Part shown: piece by piece, positions 46,101 to 54,556 of the stretch
Numbering within the stretch: the stretch's first letter is position 1
Layout: each line of letters begins with the position of its first letter
Assembly: GCA_013297925.1 (NCBI GenBank)
Contig: JAAFJC010000013.1
Location: 1-60,738 of the forward strand
DNA: 60,738 bases
Source of the DNA: Comamonadaceae bacterium
GTDB lineage: Bacteria > Pseudomonadota > Gammaproteobacteria > Burkholderiales > Burkholderiaceae_C
Reading direction: 5' to 3'
Notes under the pieces: model-generated
Told to the model about the DNA's origin: nothing
Database searches by the model: none
Seen by the model: only the letters and a program-made list of their open reading frames with translations
Program-made: the position numbers and the translations under genes

Positions 46101-49100
46101 ATCACTGTTGCTGCGAATTCTTCCTGTACGGTGACGGCAGTGATCACGGCAGCCACCTCTGGTTTGTATCTCAATCAAATTCCAGCCAATCAACTCACCT
46201 CAGACAACGCTGGCTCAGCCGCGCAAGATGCACAAGATGCACTCACGGTAGAAGCCGCCGATTTGATCAGTAAAAAATCTGCAGTCAACGCGCCGTTCTA
46301 TCCAGGGCAAACAGACGCTCTGTTCTCCGTGATTGTGCAAAACGTGGGCAATGCGCCTGCGGTCAGTGGCGTAATCAGTGTTGTGGATAACTTGCCTTCT
46401 GGCCTCCTGCCTACAGCGGCCTCTGGTACCGGTTGGTCTTGTAGCACTGCGGGCAGTAGCGTTTCATGTTCTCGCGATGCCGCTGCTTTGAATCTTGCAA
46501 TTGGCGCAAGCTATCCAGCCATCAGTATCACCACCACGATTGCTCAGTCAGCCAACGGTACGCTCTCGAATACTGCAATCGTGTCAGGAGGCGGAGACAA
46601 CAACCCCGCGAACAATGCAGGCAGCGTAGATTTTGAGATTTTGCGAAGCCCGGCAGTCAGCAAGTCTTTCGCGCCGAGCAGCGCGCAAGTGAGCCAAACG
46701 GTACAGCTCACAATTGCGCTGGCCAATCCCAACAGCATTGCGCTTACAGGCGCCGCTGTCACTGATACCCTGCCGTCAGGATTGTTGCTCAGCGCTGATC
46801 CAGCGCCAGTGAATACATGCGGCGGCACAGTGCTCGCTCCCGCGAACGGCAGCAGCATTTCATTGTCCGGCGGTACGATTCCAAGCGCAGGCTGCTTTAT
46901 CCGCGTGAATGTGATGGCGGCCAATCCGGGTGTGTATCTCAATTTGATTCCCACTGGGCAATTGCAAACGGCAAATGCTGGAGCTAGCCAACAAGCAGCA
47001 ACAGCTAGTCTGCAAATTTCTGCACCGGATTTGAAGATTGCCAAGAAAAGCAATGGCAATTTCTGGCGCGGCCAACAAAGCGGGGCTACTTATGCGATCA
47101 CCGTGAGCAACATCGGCTCTGCGCCTACGAATGGAACAGTGACGATGCAAGACACGATTCCTAGCGGTTTGGCAGTCGGCACAGTAACGGCAGTGGGCTG
47201 GGCATGCACCACGGCAGGGCAGGTGGTGAGCTGTGCTCGCTCGGATTCCTTACCTGTGGGTGGCAATTACGATGATATTCAAGTGGCCGTGACGGTGGCG
47301 CGCGATGCGCCTTTGTCGCTTGTTAATACGGCGCGCATCGGCGGAGGCGGTGAGCCGCCGAGCGCGCTCGCCAACAACAGTGCTGATGACATCACTACGA
47401 TTCTCGCTAACCCAGTCGTCTCCAAGCAATTCTTGCCTAGCAACATCAGCTTAGGCCAAATCGCTACCTTGGAGATCACGGTTCAAAACAGCAATGCGGT
47501 GGCAATCACCAATGTGGCTGTGATCGATGCCTACCCGCCGGGCTTGATCAACGCGCCAGTTCCTAATGCAAGCTCAAGTTGTGGTGGCTCGGTGACGGCT
47601 TTGGCTGGCTCGGCAAGCGCGAGCTTGAGCAACGGCACGATTGCTGCAAATAGTACTTGTGTGATCAAAACGGATGTAACCACCGCGCCGAATGCCACAC
47701 CCACGGCCTTGGTCAACACGATTTTGGCAGGCAGCGTGACCAGCGCCAATGCGGGTGATAACCCGGCTGGTGCAGCCGCCACACTGAATGTCGCTTCTTC
47801 CGATTTGGTGATCGTTAAACGCCACATCGGAGATTTCTACCAAGGCCAGACCAACGGTACTTACACCTTGGCTGTGACGAACCAAGGTAGCGGTAACAGC
47901 TTTGGCACCGTCACTATGACGGATACCCTGCCCAGCAGCATGACGGCGACGGCCATCACTGCGCCCGGCTGGTCTTGCAATGCCATGCCCGCTGCAGTGG
48001 TGACATGTACGCGCAACGATGTGCTCACCGCAGGATCAAGCTGGCCGCTGATTGAGATCACGGTACAGGTCAGCCGCACAGCGGTCTCAACCGTGAACTT
48101 TGCCAAAGTCAGCGGCGGAGGTGAGAGCGCTGCAGCATCGACCAACAATGGCGCCAGCGACCCCACATCAATTTTGGCAAATCCCACCATCAGCAAAGCC
48201 TTCAGTGCGAGTTCCGTGCCGATCAATACGCCATTTACACTGACCTTGGTACTCTCCAACAGCAATGCTGTGGCTGCTACAGGCGTGGCAGTCTCTGATG
48301 TCTTTCCCGCAGGCTTGGCCTTTGCGGGCACACCGAATGCGCAAAACACTTGTGCAGGCACTGTGGCAACCACTGGCAACACATTAGGGTTGACAGGAGC
48401 CAACATAGCAGCCAACAGCAGCTGCACACTGGCTGTATCGGTGATAGTTACTTCTACCGGCAATGCAATCGTTAATATCCTGCCGCCAGGTGCCCTCGCC
48501 ACTGCTAATGCAGGAAGTAGCGCGCAAACTGCAAGTGCCACTGTGACTGGCTTTGTGACAGAGCCCACTGGCTACAAATCCGTGCGACTCGTGAACGATG
48601 CTGACAACTCAGGAGGTGTGAGTGCTGGCGATATACTGGAATGGACGCTGGTATTTGCCAACACCCAAAACGGCGCGATCAGCCGCTCCAGCTTTCAGAT
48701 CAGTGATGCGCTACCAGCTGGGCTTACGCTCACCGCTGCGCCCACAGTCTTGGTGAGCGGCACGGGCACTGCTGCTAGCGTAAATGGGTCCTACAACGGC
48801 GGGAGTAACGTTGCATTGTTGTCTAGCGGCGCTGTGCTGGATGTGGGTGGCATGATCACTGTGCGCATTCCCGTGCGTATATTACCCAATACAGAAGGCT
48901 CGTTGAGTAACCAAGCTACTGCAACCGCGCCAACGCTTGCTGCGCCCATCCCCACGGATGCTGCTGACAACACCACGGTTGCTTCTAACCTGCCTCCTGG
49001 CGTGGTGATTCCTAGCGGCAGCTTGGCTGTCACGCAAACAGCAGCTCTTGATCCGACTGCGATTACTGTGGGCATTCCCGCGCGTATTGGCGTGGCAAAA

Positions 49101-51314
49101 GCCGTCAACAGCACGCAGCAAATCAATGGTACGACGATCCGGGTGGTGTACGACGTGCTCGTGAAGAGCTTTGGCCCCCTTGCTGCGCCGAACGTCCAAG
49201 TCATGGATTCCTTGCTCTTGGCCTTCCCTTCACCGGTGAGCTTTTCAGTGGTCACTGCACCGTTCGTCGTGAGCGGCACGTCTCTTGCGGTGAATCCAAG
49301 CTTCAATGGCAACACTGACATTCGCTTGCTGCAAGGCAATACTGAGTTGCCCGCAAACAGCTCAAGCTTGATTCGGTTTGCTGTGAATGTGAGCGTCTCT
49401 GGTAGTCAAAGCAATTTCTTGAACAGCGCGTTTGCTTCCACCTCGGGTGTTGGCCCGAATGCAGGCGGTAGTGTTAGCGCTCCCAGCTTGCCCAGCGGTG
49501 TACCTGTCTACACGCCCATAGTTGGCGCTGTGAGCACAGATGCTTCCAACAACGCAACACAAAGCGCCACAGTCGCTCAACTAGAAACCGCCATTGATCC
49601 TAACGGTAACAGCCGCCCCAGTGATGCAGCAGAAGATACGCCAACGCCTGTGAGCCTAGCCTATGCAGCGGCATTGCGAGGCAGCGTCTGGTTTGACAAC
49701 ACGCCTAATCGCTCCCGAGATTCTGGCGAGCCGGGGGTGGCCAATTTTGGTGTCGAGCTGATCAACTCGGCGACCAATCAAGTTATCAGCTGTATCAATG
49801 GTGTGAACACCTCGATTGGCTGTGTGATCATGCCCGATGGCCGAAGCTTGTTTGCAACGAATGCGAATGGCGACTACGAAGTGATTGGCGTCCCTGTCGC
49901 CACTTATCTGGTGCATTTCCGTGATGGGGCCAACAACGTGATCTATGGCACACCTGTGAACGGCTCTAGCAATCCGCAATCGACGGTGACCGTTTCTCGT
50001 GACAGCTTGCGGGTGAATTTGACAGCTGGCGTGTCTGTGCTTGATCAAAGCTTGCCTCTTGATCCTTCTGGCGTGGTTTACAACAGTTCGCCCACCTCGC
50101 GCGCGCCAATTCCCGGCGCCCGCGTGACTTTCTGTGGCCCAGCAGGCTTCAATGCTGCCACGCAACTGGTCGGCGGCGCTTCCTATACCGCAGTGCCTGG
50201 ACAGTCCAATTGCGCTGCCATGATCGTTGGCTCACTAGGCTTTTATCAGTATCTGTTGCAGCCCGGCTCACCTGCAGGGCAATACACTTTGAGCGCAACA
50301 GCACCGAATTTCTTCGGGCCTTCTGTGGCGATTCCGCCTACTGGCACGCCGCCGGTTGTACCGCCAGCTCCCGGCATTTTTGCGGTGCAGCCCCAATCCG
50401 TGCCACCTACGGGCGCACAAGCGACCACTTACTATTTGACGCTCAATCTCTCAGGCGGCATTCAAGATGTGGTGCACAACCATATTCCGCTTGATCCATT
50501 GGGCAATGCTCGCCTCTTCATTTCCAAAACCGTGAATCAGCGCACAGCCGAGATCGGCGATTCAGTGGAATACACCATCAGTGTGGTGAGTCCGGACACG
50601 ACGATCAATGGCGTAAACGTAACCGATCGCTTGCCTACAGGCTTCCGCTTGATTCCACGCACAGTTCGTATCAATGGTGCTAGCGTTGCTGATCCTTCCG
50701 GCGCACCTGGCCCACAAATGACGTTTAGCGTGGGCAGCTTGGCGCAAAACGTGCCGGCGCGCATCAGCTACCGTGTGCGTTTGGGCGTGGGCTCACAAAT
50801 CGGTGATGGTATCAATCGCGCTAGCGCCAATGCCACGGGCGGCATCAACTCCAATGTCGCGCAAGCGGTGGTGAAAGTCACTGGTGGCGTGTTTACCAAT
50901 GAAGGCTGTATCGTCGGCAAGATATTTGTCGATTGCAACCGCAACCACACCCAAGACGCTGGCGAGCCGGGCATTCCCGGCGTGCGCTTGTATTTGGAAG
51001 ATGGCACGTATTTGATCAGTGATCGCGATGGCAAATACAGCTACTGTGGCTTGACGAACAGTACCCATGTTCTCAAAGTTGATCCGCGCACATTGCCCAA
51101 AGACTCACGTTTGACAACATTCAGTAATCGCAATGTGGGCGATGCTGAGTCTGTACTCATCGATATGCGTTCGGGTGAGTTGCACCGTGCTGATTTTGTG
51201 GAAGGCTCATGCAAGCCTGAAATATTGGACGAGGTGGACAAGAGGCGAGGGCGAGCGCAGCCACTCAGTGGATCGCAGCCATCCAACCCTGCCGCTCAAG
51301 GAGGCCAAAAATGA
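37101..51314 (+). CDS. giant DUF11-type repeat surface protein (4737 residues)
   Basis: The protein starts with a signal peptide (VLTLVFACWVLNGHAQ). Residues 25-500 form a non-repeated N-terminal region with a first DUF11-like domain (TLTKKVTDINGGLVLPGDIL). Residues 506 to about 3816 are 13 tandem units of 248-263 residues. Each unit is one DUF11-type domain (PDLxIxKxHxGxFFxGQ ... LPAGL ... GWxC ... VSGGGE) plus one domain of the SKSFSPSS...NTIPAGAVTSxNAG type (DUF7933-like). Further DUF11-like domains, an SdrD B-like module (GSVWFDNTPNRSRDSGEPG), a carboxypeptidase-regulatory-like part and a final module (IFVDCNRNHTQDAGEPGIPG) follow. No LPXTG, RTX or autotransporter end is seen. The likely role is a long extracellular rod or adhesin; function and export route are inferred. 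The stop overlaps the next gene (ATGA). Confidence 0.88.
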   Translation: MGLFRHVLTLVFACWVLNGHAQVAFGPRFSTNAKGDIVFVSNASMTCPAGSNGCTAAQNSSLAAGLNNSFSMVYVDIDADTNTFNSSSAQLNLVGGSSILWAGLYWAGDSAVAARNQVKLKGPADSSYVLRTASQVNAIGSTYQGFLDITSIVASQGSGNYTLADVQSTLGSNRYAGWTIVVAYQNAALPTRNLSVYDGYQRVNSATAGGGINVSLSGFLTPPIGPVNTRIGTIAYDGDRGSGEGTAGLQFGQTATSLSPVFNAVNPQADYFNSTISRDGAEVTTRNPAYLNTFGYDADISQPNTPLPNGATTAVVRVSSSSETIDLGVVTLVNDIFVPNIKDTLTKKVTDINGGLVLPGDILEYEMSFGNNGQDPAIEVVLRDNIPANTTYIPGSLQIVSGANAGAKTDAAGDDQAEYDAANNRVVIRAGVGANATTGGKVTPGDPFTVVRFRVRINNGVPGDTQIDNFAVVTFRAQTLGTVSSDTSDADQSTPGDQPARVIVASPDLTIAKTHTGNFFAGQSGVTYSLVVSNSGLASTSGVITVTELPPAGLTVLNLAGTGWSCTGLVCTRTNASDVLASGASFSQIIVTANVGLSAPASIVNQASVSGGSEGSSRTGNNIASDPTTIVQGFPVSKSFNPASVSTGQTSQLSISVRNLSGSASINTLSVNDPLPPGLMVATPPSASSAGCGSLIFNPAAGATVLNSNNGSIATNSTCTLVVNVVAANPGAYANTIPAGSITTGNAGDSKAPANATLSVAASDLQISKTASGSFFRGQSNGASFSITVNNTGAGSSVGAVTVVDNLPAGLVPTNASGTGWNCSIAGQQVTCLRADALVIGSAYPPITIAVTVDANAATSMTNTAVVSGGGEPVANTSNNTANAAVTVLVPPTAAKSFTPSVISLGGTSLLQITLSNSNPQAITGLNVLDNYPANLLNAAAPNASTTCAGGTLIANSNGASVQLTGATLAANQSCQVSVVVTPSSAGGVGGYANELPAGAVTSSNAGSSTQVASATLNVSAPDLTISKTHVGSFFQGQSTASFSIIVSNNGPSGNGATLGQITVVDTLPVGLVPTAATGAGWGPGSGACSVAGQTVICNRSDALAFSGSFPAIVITANVTDAAAGTVTNVAAVSGGSEPAANATNNSASDAVFVLSRPSISKSFSPSSAALGASVQMSVVITNPNNVALTGVSFTDNYPAGLANTATPAAASSNCGAIPAAVAGGNSLSISNATIPANSVCTVTVNVQANVAGDLINVIPVGGLTSANAGGNNVAANATLRAAGADLVLSKTHVGNFFQGQTTASFLVTVTNQGAGATSGTIQVTDALPSGLTPLAAAGAGWGPQAGNQCTVAGQSVTCETNAVLAAGASSAFSITVSVASNAPASLVNLAQVVGGNEPLSSQNNNSASDPVLIYSSPRAAKAFNPAAASANQTVTLTVTLFNDNPGAISGLSFSDNLPAGLLTAGAASNTCGGVPTVSSSLLSLSGGSISANGSCQVSVPVVAALAGSYANTIPAGAVSSNEAGASQQNAQATLAVAAADLQIVKSHSGDFYQGQSTATYTITVSNTGAGNTDGSSVVMTDDLPAGLTPINASGAGWACGFSGQTITCSRSGVFIAGTASAITLLASVDANAPSSVINTARVSGGGEPASSAGNNSASDPTTILANPVVSKVFTPATVNINQPSVMTIRITNPNAQPLTGVTFTDAYPSGLANAPVLALANTCGPAPVTTANSLALTGGIAAANSFCEISLQVLAVASGGYTNILSAGSVNTTNAGSNAQAAQATLNVAGPDLSITKSHIGNFFKNQVGAQFTISVRNIGLGGTAGPITVSDTLPGTMLATAISGTGWMCGLSPLQCTRSDSLAAGSAYPDIIVTVNVSDSAAPNESNRAEVSGGGEPSANLANNVATDSVLILGNPTIAKSFTPASINANSPSDLLLTLSNPNPVAISGASVTDNLPLGLSTTATASGTCGGSLVTTAGAVSLTGGNIPANGSCQIRVQVTGATPGSYANVIAAGALTSANAGTNQLATTASLSIAAPDLIVAKSHSGDFYVGQNPAAYNLEVRNIGAGATNGSAIVITDTLPAGLSYVGFSGSGWSCSANLQVVSCSNSTVLAVGGALPVLTINVSVLAAAAPQVANTASVSGGGEPASSAGNNSVIDNTKVLRNPQVSKAFSPSSGNINVPTRLAITLSNSNDVPITGAVFTDTFPIGLVNANPANALSTCGGSAVAVAGGGTLALNGGTIPANGSCQVEVNVVVSSAGNYTNTLPAGAISSSNAGASTTPAVAYFAAQSPDLAIVKLHGQNFFQGQVGGTFTLKVTNVGVSSSSGAVTVTDVVPTGMTLVSMSGTNWTCAGNACTRSDALASGASYEEILVTVNIAPSASGSLVNVASVSNANEPTANLANNSTNDTVQIYTNPTIAKSFSPANMLAGDVSVLRIVLGNANPVAANGASFTDNMPAAITVASPANAVSSCGGAVTAAANGISLSGGTIPANGSCEVRVNVTANLPGAHLNTLAAGALTTINTGINQSPTSAALTIASPDLILSKSHVGNFFQGQNNVTFTLAVTNIGLDASSGPIFVTDTFPAGLTPVSASGGVNWSCSVSGQLVSCSYAAAAGAGSALPAINIVANIATNATSVTNTAVVGGGGEAAGLATNNTANDPVLILTPIQVTKAFSPNPIVNGQTTSLVIGLSNFNTVGPSIPVNLTDNMPAQITVAGAAISTCTGALVTAPVGGSQIQVTNAAVSIQSSCTITVPVTASAPGAWVNVINTTDVTPNTASPAVASLVVNAPNLSISKSHTGTFFAGQQGAAFEINVNNIGNAATNGSQVAVTDTLPSGLTPVSASGAGWSCSAPSGQQISCTRTGLPTAVLAASTSFAPITVLVNVDANASGNLINTVQVSGGGEVDTSNNTATDTVLVLRHLSMVKQFATSAISPNQTTTLTVRLINSNPVAVTGVGFTDTFPSTPGQMIVNGATATGCPAGAVQALAGNGGVVASGITVAANSSCTVTAVITAATSGLYLNQIPANQLTSDNAGSAAQDAQDALTVEAADLISKKSAVNAPFYPGQTDALFSVIVQNVGNAPAVSGVISVVDNLPSGLLPTAASGTGWSCSTAGSSVSCSRDAAALNLAIGASYPAISITTTIAQSANGTLSNTAIVSGGGDNNPANNAGSVDFEILRSPAVSKSFAPSSAQVSQTVQLTIALANPNSIALTGAAVTDTLPSGLLLSADPAPVNTCGGTVLAPANGSSISLSGGTIPSAGCFIRVNVMAANPGVYLNLIPTGQLQTANAGASQQAATASLQISAPDLKIAKKSNGNFWRGQQSGATYAITVSNIGSAPTNGTVTMQDTIPSGLAVGTVTAVGWACTTAGQVVSCARSDSLPVGGNYDDIQVAVTVARDAPLSLVNTARIGGGGEPPSALANNSADDITTILANPVVSKQFLPSNISLGQIATLEITVQNSNAVAITNVAVIDAYPPGLINAPVPNASSSCGGSVTALAGSASASLSNGTIAANSTCVIKTDVTTAPNATPTALVNTILAGSVTSANAGDNPAGAAATLNVASSDLVIVKRHIGDFYQGQTNGTYTLAVTNQGSGNSFGTVTMTDTLPSSMTATAITAPGWSCNAMPAAVVTCTRNDVLTAGSSWPLIEITVQVSRTAVSTVNFAKVSGGGESAAASTNNGASDPTSILANPTISKAFSASSVPINTPFTLTLVLSNSNAVAATGVAVSDVFPAGLAFAGTPNAQNTCAGTVATTGNTLGLTGANIAANSSCTLAVSVIVTSTGNAIVNILPPGALATANAGSSAQTASATVTGFVTEPTGYKSVRLVNDADNSGGVSAGDILEWTLVFANTQNGAISRSSFQISDALPAGLTLTAAPTVLVSGTGTAASVNGSYNGGSNVALLSSGAVLDVGGMITVRIPVRILPNTEGSLSNQATATAPTLAAPIPTDAADNTTVASNLPPGVVIPSGSLAVTQTAALDPTAITVGIPARIGVAKAVNSTQQINGTTIRVVYDVLVKSFGPLAAPNVQVMDSLLLAFPSPVSFSVVTAPFVVSGTSLAVNPSFNGNTDIRLLQGNTELPANSSSLIRFAVNVSVSGSQSNFLNSAFASTSGVGPNAGGSVSAPSLPSGVPVYTPIVGAVSTDASNNATQSATVAQLETAIDPNGNSRPSDAAEDTPTPVSLAYAAALRGSVWFDNTPNRSRDSGEPGVANFGVELINSATNQVISCINGVNTSIGCVIMPDGRSLFATNANGDYEVIGVPVATYLVHFRDGANNVIYGTPVNGSSNPQSTVTVSRDSLRVNLTAGVSVLDQSLPLDPSGVVYNSSPTSRAPIPGARVTFCGPAGFNAATQLVGGASYTAVPGQSNCAAMIVGSLGFYQYLLQPGSPAGQYTLSATAPNFFGPSVAIPPTGTPPVVPPAPGIFAVQPQSVPPTGAQATTYYLTLNLSGGIQDVVHNHIPLDPLGNARLFISKTVNQRTAEIGDSVEYTISVVSPDTTINGVNVTDRLPTGFRLIPRTVRINGASVADPSGAPGPQMTFSVGSLAQNVPARISYRVRLGVGSQIGDGINRASANATGGINSNVAQAVVKVTGGVFTNEGCIVGKIFVDCNRNHTQDAGEPGIPGVRLYLEDGTYLISDRDGKYSYCGLTNSTHVLKVDPRTLPKDSRLTTFSNRNVGDAESVLIDMRSGELHRADFVEGSCKPEILDEVDKRRGRAQPLSGSQPSNPAAQGGQK
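38619..48547 (+). repeat. 13 tandem two-domain units in the giant gene
   Basis: The Asp of the PDL-type motif recurs at 38622, 39390, 40167, 40956, 41721, 42477, 43221, 43986, 44730, 46260, 47028 and 47802, with Asn in its place at 45480. Unit length is therefore 744-789 bp. Units have diverged at the DNA level, so this is an old array rather than recent duplication. Each unit keeps two Cys in the DUF11 domain (GWxC...C) and two in the partner domain (CGG...C), suggesting disulfides outside the cytoplasm. Confidence 0.88.
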
Positions 51315-54300
51315 GAACACGCCTCACACATATTTCTCTTGCCGTGTTGAGCATGATGGCCGTTGAGTCCGCTTCCGCTCAGTTGACGACGTCAGTCGTA
51401 GACGATACGCGCGGTAGTAGCATGATGAATCAGTTCGCTGGCTCGGTGCAAACTGTGCACCCATTGGCGACTACTGCAGCCAATCAGCGCATTGCTAAGA
51501 TTCGCTTGATCACTGCCACTGATACTTTGATCGCCGATGGCCAAACACAAGCCAAAATCCGCATCGAGGTTCTCGGCGTAGATGGGCAGTTGCTCGGCGA
51601 AGAAGTGGTGCTCACCCTTGAGGCCACGCAAGGCTTGCTCAATCTCAAGCCGGGTGAGCCTTTGAAGCTTGTGCAAGATCGATTGGGCCGATGGGTGAGT
51701 GAAGCAGAAGCTGCTGATATTGATGAGCTCACGCCGGGTATTCAAGTCAAGGTCAAAGGCTCTGTTGATATCTCAGTCGTTGCGCCTTTTGAGCTCAAAG
51801 ATGTTCAAGTGCGCGTCACAGGCGGCTCTACCAGTGAGATGTTGACGCTCAAGGCATTGCCTGAGTTGCGCGATATGGTTGCTGTGGGTGTGATTGAGGG
51901 CCAGCTGCGCTTCAACAAACTCGCTAAAAATCTCGTGCCTGCCAATGAAGGCGATTTGTTTGAACGCGAATTGAAGCGCTACAACAATGATTTTGAAAAT
52001 GGCCGAGGCAGCGCAGGCGGCCGTGCTGCCTTCTTTCTGAAAGGCAAAATCAAAGGCGAATACCTTCTGACTGCAGCCGCCGATTCCGAGAAGGACACTG
52101 GTGGGCGTTTATTCAAAGACATTGATCCCAATACCTTTTACCCAGTTTATGGCGACAGCAGCCTACGCGGCAGTGATGCGCAGAGTAGCGGGCGGCTTTT
52201 TGTGCGCATCGATAAAGATCGTAGCTATCTCCTTTATGGAGACTATAACTCTGGCTCGAGCAGCGAGATTTTCCAGCTTGGGCAGTTTTCTCGCTCAGCC
52301 ACGGGCCTAAAGTGGCATTTTGAGGATCTTGATAACCGCCGCAATCTCAATGCATTTGCCAGCTACGACGATCTCAAGCAAGTGGTTGATGAAATTCCCG
52401 GGCGTGGTATCTCTGGCCCATATAGCGTCAGTAATCCGAGCGGTGTAGGCGGCACAGAGCGGGTAGAGATCATTGTGCGTGATCGCAATCAGCCCAGCGT
52501 GATTTTGCGCAGCACCTCTCTTGTGCGCCAGAGTGATTATGAGTTTGAGCCTTTCTCCGGCAAGATTTTGTTCAGGAGTCCCGTGCCGAGTGTGGATGAT
52601 TATTTCAACCCCGTGAGCATCCGCATCAGTTATGAAGTGGAGCAGGGTGGGCAAAAGTACTGGGTGGGTGGTGTGAATGCAGAGTGGCAAATCCATCCGA
52701 ATATTCGCATTGGCGCCTCAGCTGCGCGTGATACCAATCCGAATCAAAACTACGGTGTGAGCGCTCTCGGCTTGCGCACTCAGCTGACGCAGGGCATCCG
52801 ATTGACTGCGGAAGTGGCGTATACCGACGGCACGCCGGGGGGTGTGCTCGGTGCAAAATCCGGACATGCGCAGCGTATGGTGCTGGATGTGCAGCAAGAG
52901 CGCTTCAGTGGGCAAGTGAAGTGGCTGCGCTCCGATGCAGCCTTCGATAATCCATCGTCTGGGCTTGCAGCCGGAAAGATGGAATTCAATGCCAAGGCGC
53001 GCCATGAGTTCACCAAGAAAGACGCACTGCGCGGCGAATTGAGCCGATCCGAAGACATCACGACAGACGCGCAGCGCGATGCAGCACTGATTGAATACGA
53101 GCGAAGCTTCAATCCTGCTTGGGGCTTGCAAGTCGGTCTGCGCCATGCCAAAGACAAGACGGGCACAGGACCAAGTGCAACAAACCTGGGCTCATCCAGT
53201 GGCATTTGCTCAGGCTTTTCTGGCTACAACGGTGGCTTTGGCGTTGCGTCTAGCAACGGCGTGACAGACAGCTTATGCAACAACGGATCGCGCTTTGCCG
53301 TGGCTCCTGGCTCGCTCGCTGCCGCCAGCCCGAATGTGGTCAGCGATAGCATCTACGCCCGCCTGAGCTACCAACCACCAGCAACAGACGCGCAAGGCAA
53401 AACAGTTGCATCGCGTTGGAGCATCTTTGGCGAGGCGGAAGTGGATGTGCGCGACAGTGACAAGCGCCGTTTGGGTGCTGGTCTGAACTACCAATGGTCC
53501 GAGCGTACCAAGCTGTATGCTCGCTTTGAAGATATCAGCAGCGTGACGGGTTTAAATGGCCTTTCAACTACGTCGCAAGCGCATTTGCGAGCGTTCTCAG
53601 CCGGTGTGTCAAGCGACTATGCAGAGAATGCGCAGGTGTATAACGAGTATCGTTTGAACAGCGCCACCAGCGGTAAGCAAGCGGAAAACGCTGCGGGTTT
53701 GCGCAATGGTTTCTTGATTGCACCTGGTCTCAAACTCAGCACCAGCGCAGAGTTGATCAAAATACTCAATGGCACGGGCAGCGATGCTACGGCTCTGGGT
53801 GTGGGGTTGGACTACACCGCTTCGCCGATCTGGAAAGCCTCTGGGCGCATCGAATGGCGACAAGACAGCAGCGCGCGCAACTGGCTTTCGACAGCCAAGG
53901 TTTCTCGCCAACTGGACACTGCTTGGACGCTTTTGGCGCAAAACTACTTGAGCATCACAGAAAACCGCAAGGGCGAAGGCCGTAAGTTAGAGGATCGTTT
54001 CATCATCGGCGCGGCCTATCGCCCTATTGAGACGAATACCTACAATATGCTCACTCGCTACGAACATCGTACTGAGCAAGATAGCCTCCCCAGTGCCACG
54101 CAGCCTAAACGCGATGTGAATATTGTGAGTATTCACGGTGACTGGCATCCCAAGCGCGTGTGGCACATCAATGGCCGTGTGGCAGCGAAACACGTGAATG
54201 AAACCTTCATCGCGGGTTCCAATACGGTAAACGATGCATTTGCAGCTTGGTTGCTTGGTGCAAGAGTCATGTATGACTTGAGCGATCGCTGGAGCGTGGG

Positions 54301-54556
54301 CGTGATGGGCAGCATGCTGCAGCAAACCCAGGGTGGCAAAGCGCTGCAGTTTGGCTATGGTTTAGAAGCTGGCTATGCGGTGACTTCCAACGTATGGTTC
54401 AACCTAGGCTATACATGGCGCGGCTTGAACGATAAGGACTTGCTCGCCAGCGAATACCGCAATCGCGGCTTTTTCTTAGGGCTGCGCATGAAGTTTGATG
54501 AAAACCTCTGGGGTGCAGACCATCAGCGCAGCAACAAATCTTTGGAGCCGAAATGA
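51311..54556 (+). CDS. outer-membrane beta-barrel protein coupled to the giant surface protein
   Basis: This is a 1081-residue protein with a signal peptide ending SASAQ. Residues 55-165 look like an invasin/Big-type Ig-like domain (IAKIRLITATDTLIADGQTQ, EVVLTLEATQG). From about 230 the sequence is alternating amphipathic strands with many aromatic girdle residues. It ends with FFLGLRMKFDENLWG, where terminal strands of barrels would be. No TonB box or plug domain was recognised. It begins inside the stop of the giant gene and ends inside the start of the next gene (both ATGA), so all three are coupled. In other bacteria I recall a single polypeptide with SdrD-like modules followed by such a barrel, so this may be a split version that anchors or exports the giant protein. 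Confidence 0.8.
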   Translation: MRTRLTHISLAVLSMMAVESASAQLTTSVVDDTRGSSMMNQFAGSVQTVHPLATTAANQRIAKIRLITATDTLIADGQTQAKIRIEVLGVDGQLLGEEVVLTLEATQGLLNLKPGEPLKLVQDRLGRWVSEAEAADIDELTPGIQVKVKGSVDISVVAPFELKDVQVRVTGGSTSEMLTLKALPELRDMVAVGVIEGQLRFNKLAKNLVPANEGDLFERELKRYNNDFENGRGSAGGRAAFFLKGKIKGEYLLTAAADSEKDTGGRLFKDIDPNTFYPVYGDSSLRGSDAQSSGRLFVRIDKDRSYLLYGDYNSGSSSEIFQLGQFSRSATGLKWHFEDLDNRRNLNAFASYDDLKQVVDEIPGRGISGPYSVSNPSGVGGTERVEIIVRDRNQPSVILRSTSLVRQSDYEFEPFSGKILFRSPVPSVDDYFNPVSIRISYEVEQGGQKYWVGGVNAEWQIHPNIRIGASAARDTNPNQNYGVSALGLRTQLTQGIRLTAEVAYTDGTPGGVLGAKSGHAQRMVLDVQQERFSGQVKWLRSDAAFDNPSSGLAAGKMEFNAKARHEFTKKDALRGELSRSEDITTDAQRDAALIEYERSFNPAWGLQVGLRHAKDKTGTGPSATNLGSSSGICSGFSGYNGGFGVASSNGVTDSLCNNGSRFAVAPGSLAAASPNVVSDSIYARLSYQPPATDAQGKTVASRWSIFGEAEVDVRDSDKRRLGAGLNYQWSERTKLYARFEDISSVTGLNGLSTTSQAHLRAFSAGVSSDYAENAQVYNEYRLNSATSGKQAENAAGLRNGFLIAPGLKLSTSAELIKILNGTGSDATALGVGLDYTASPIWKASGRIEWRQDSSARNWLSTAKVSRQLDTAWTLLAQNYLSITENRKGEGRKLEDRFIIGAAYRPIETNTYNMLTRYEHRTEQDSLPSATQPKRDVNIVSIHGDWHPKRVWHINGRVAAKHVNETFIAGSNTVNDAFAAWLLGARVMYDLSDRWSVGVMGSMLQQTQGGKALQFGYGLEAGYAVTSNVWFNLGYTWRGLNDKDLLASEYRNRGFFLGLRMKFDENLWGADHQRSNKSLEPK

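Noticed and set aside
38619-48547. Regular repeats considered as a CRISPR or satellite array
   Set aside because: The period is about 750 bp, similarity is at protein level, and one frame is open throughout.
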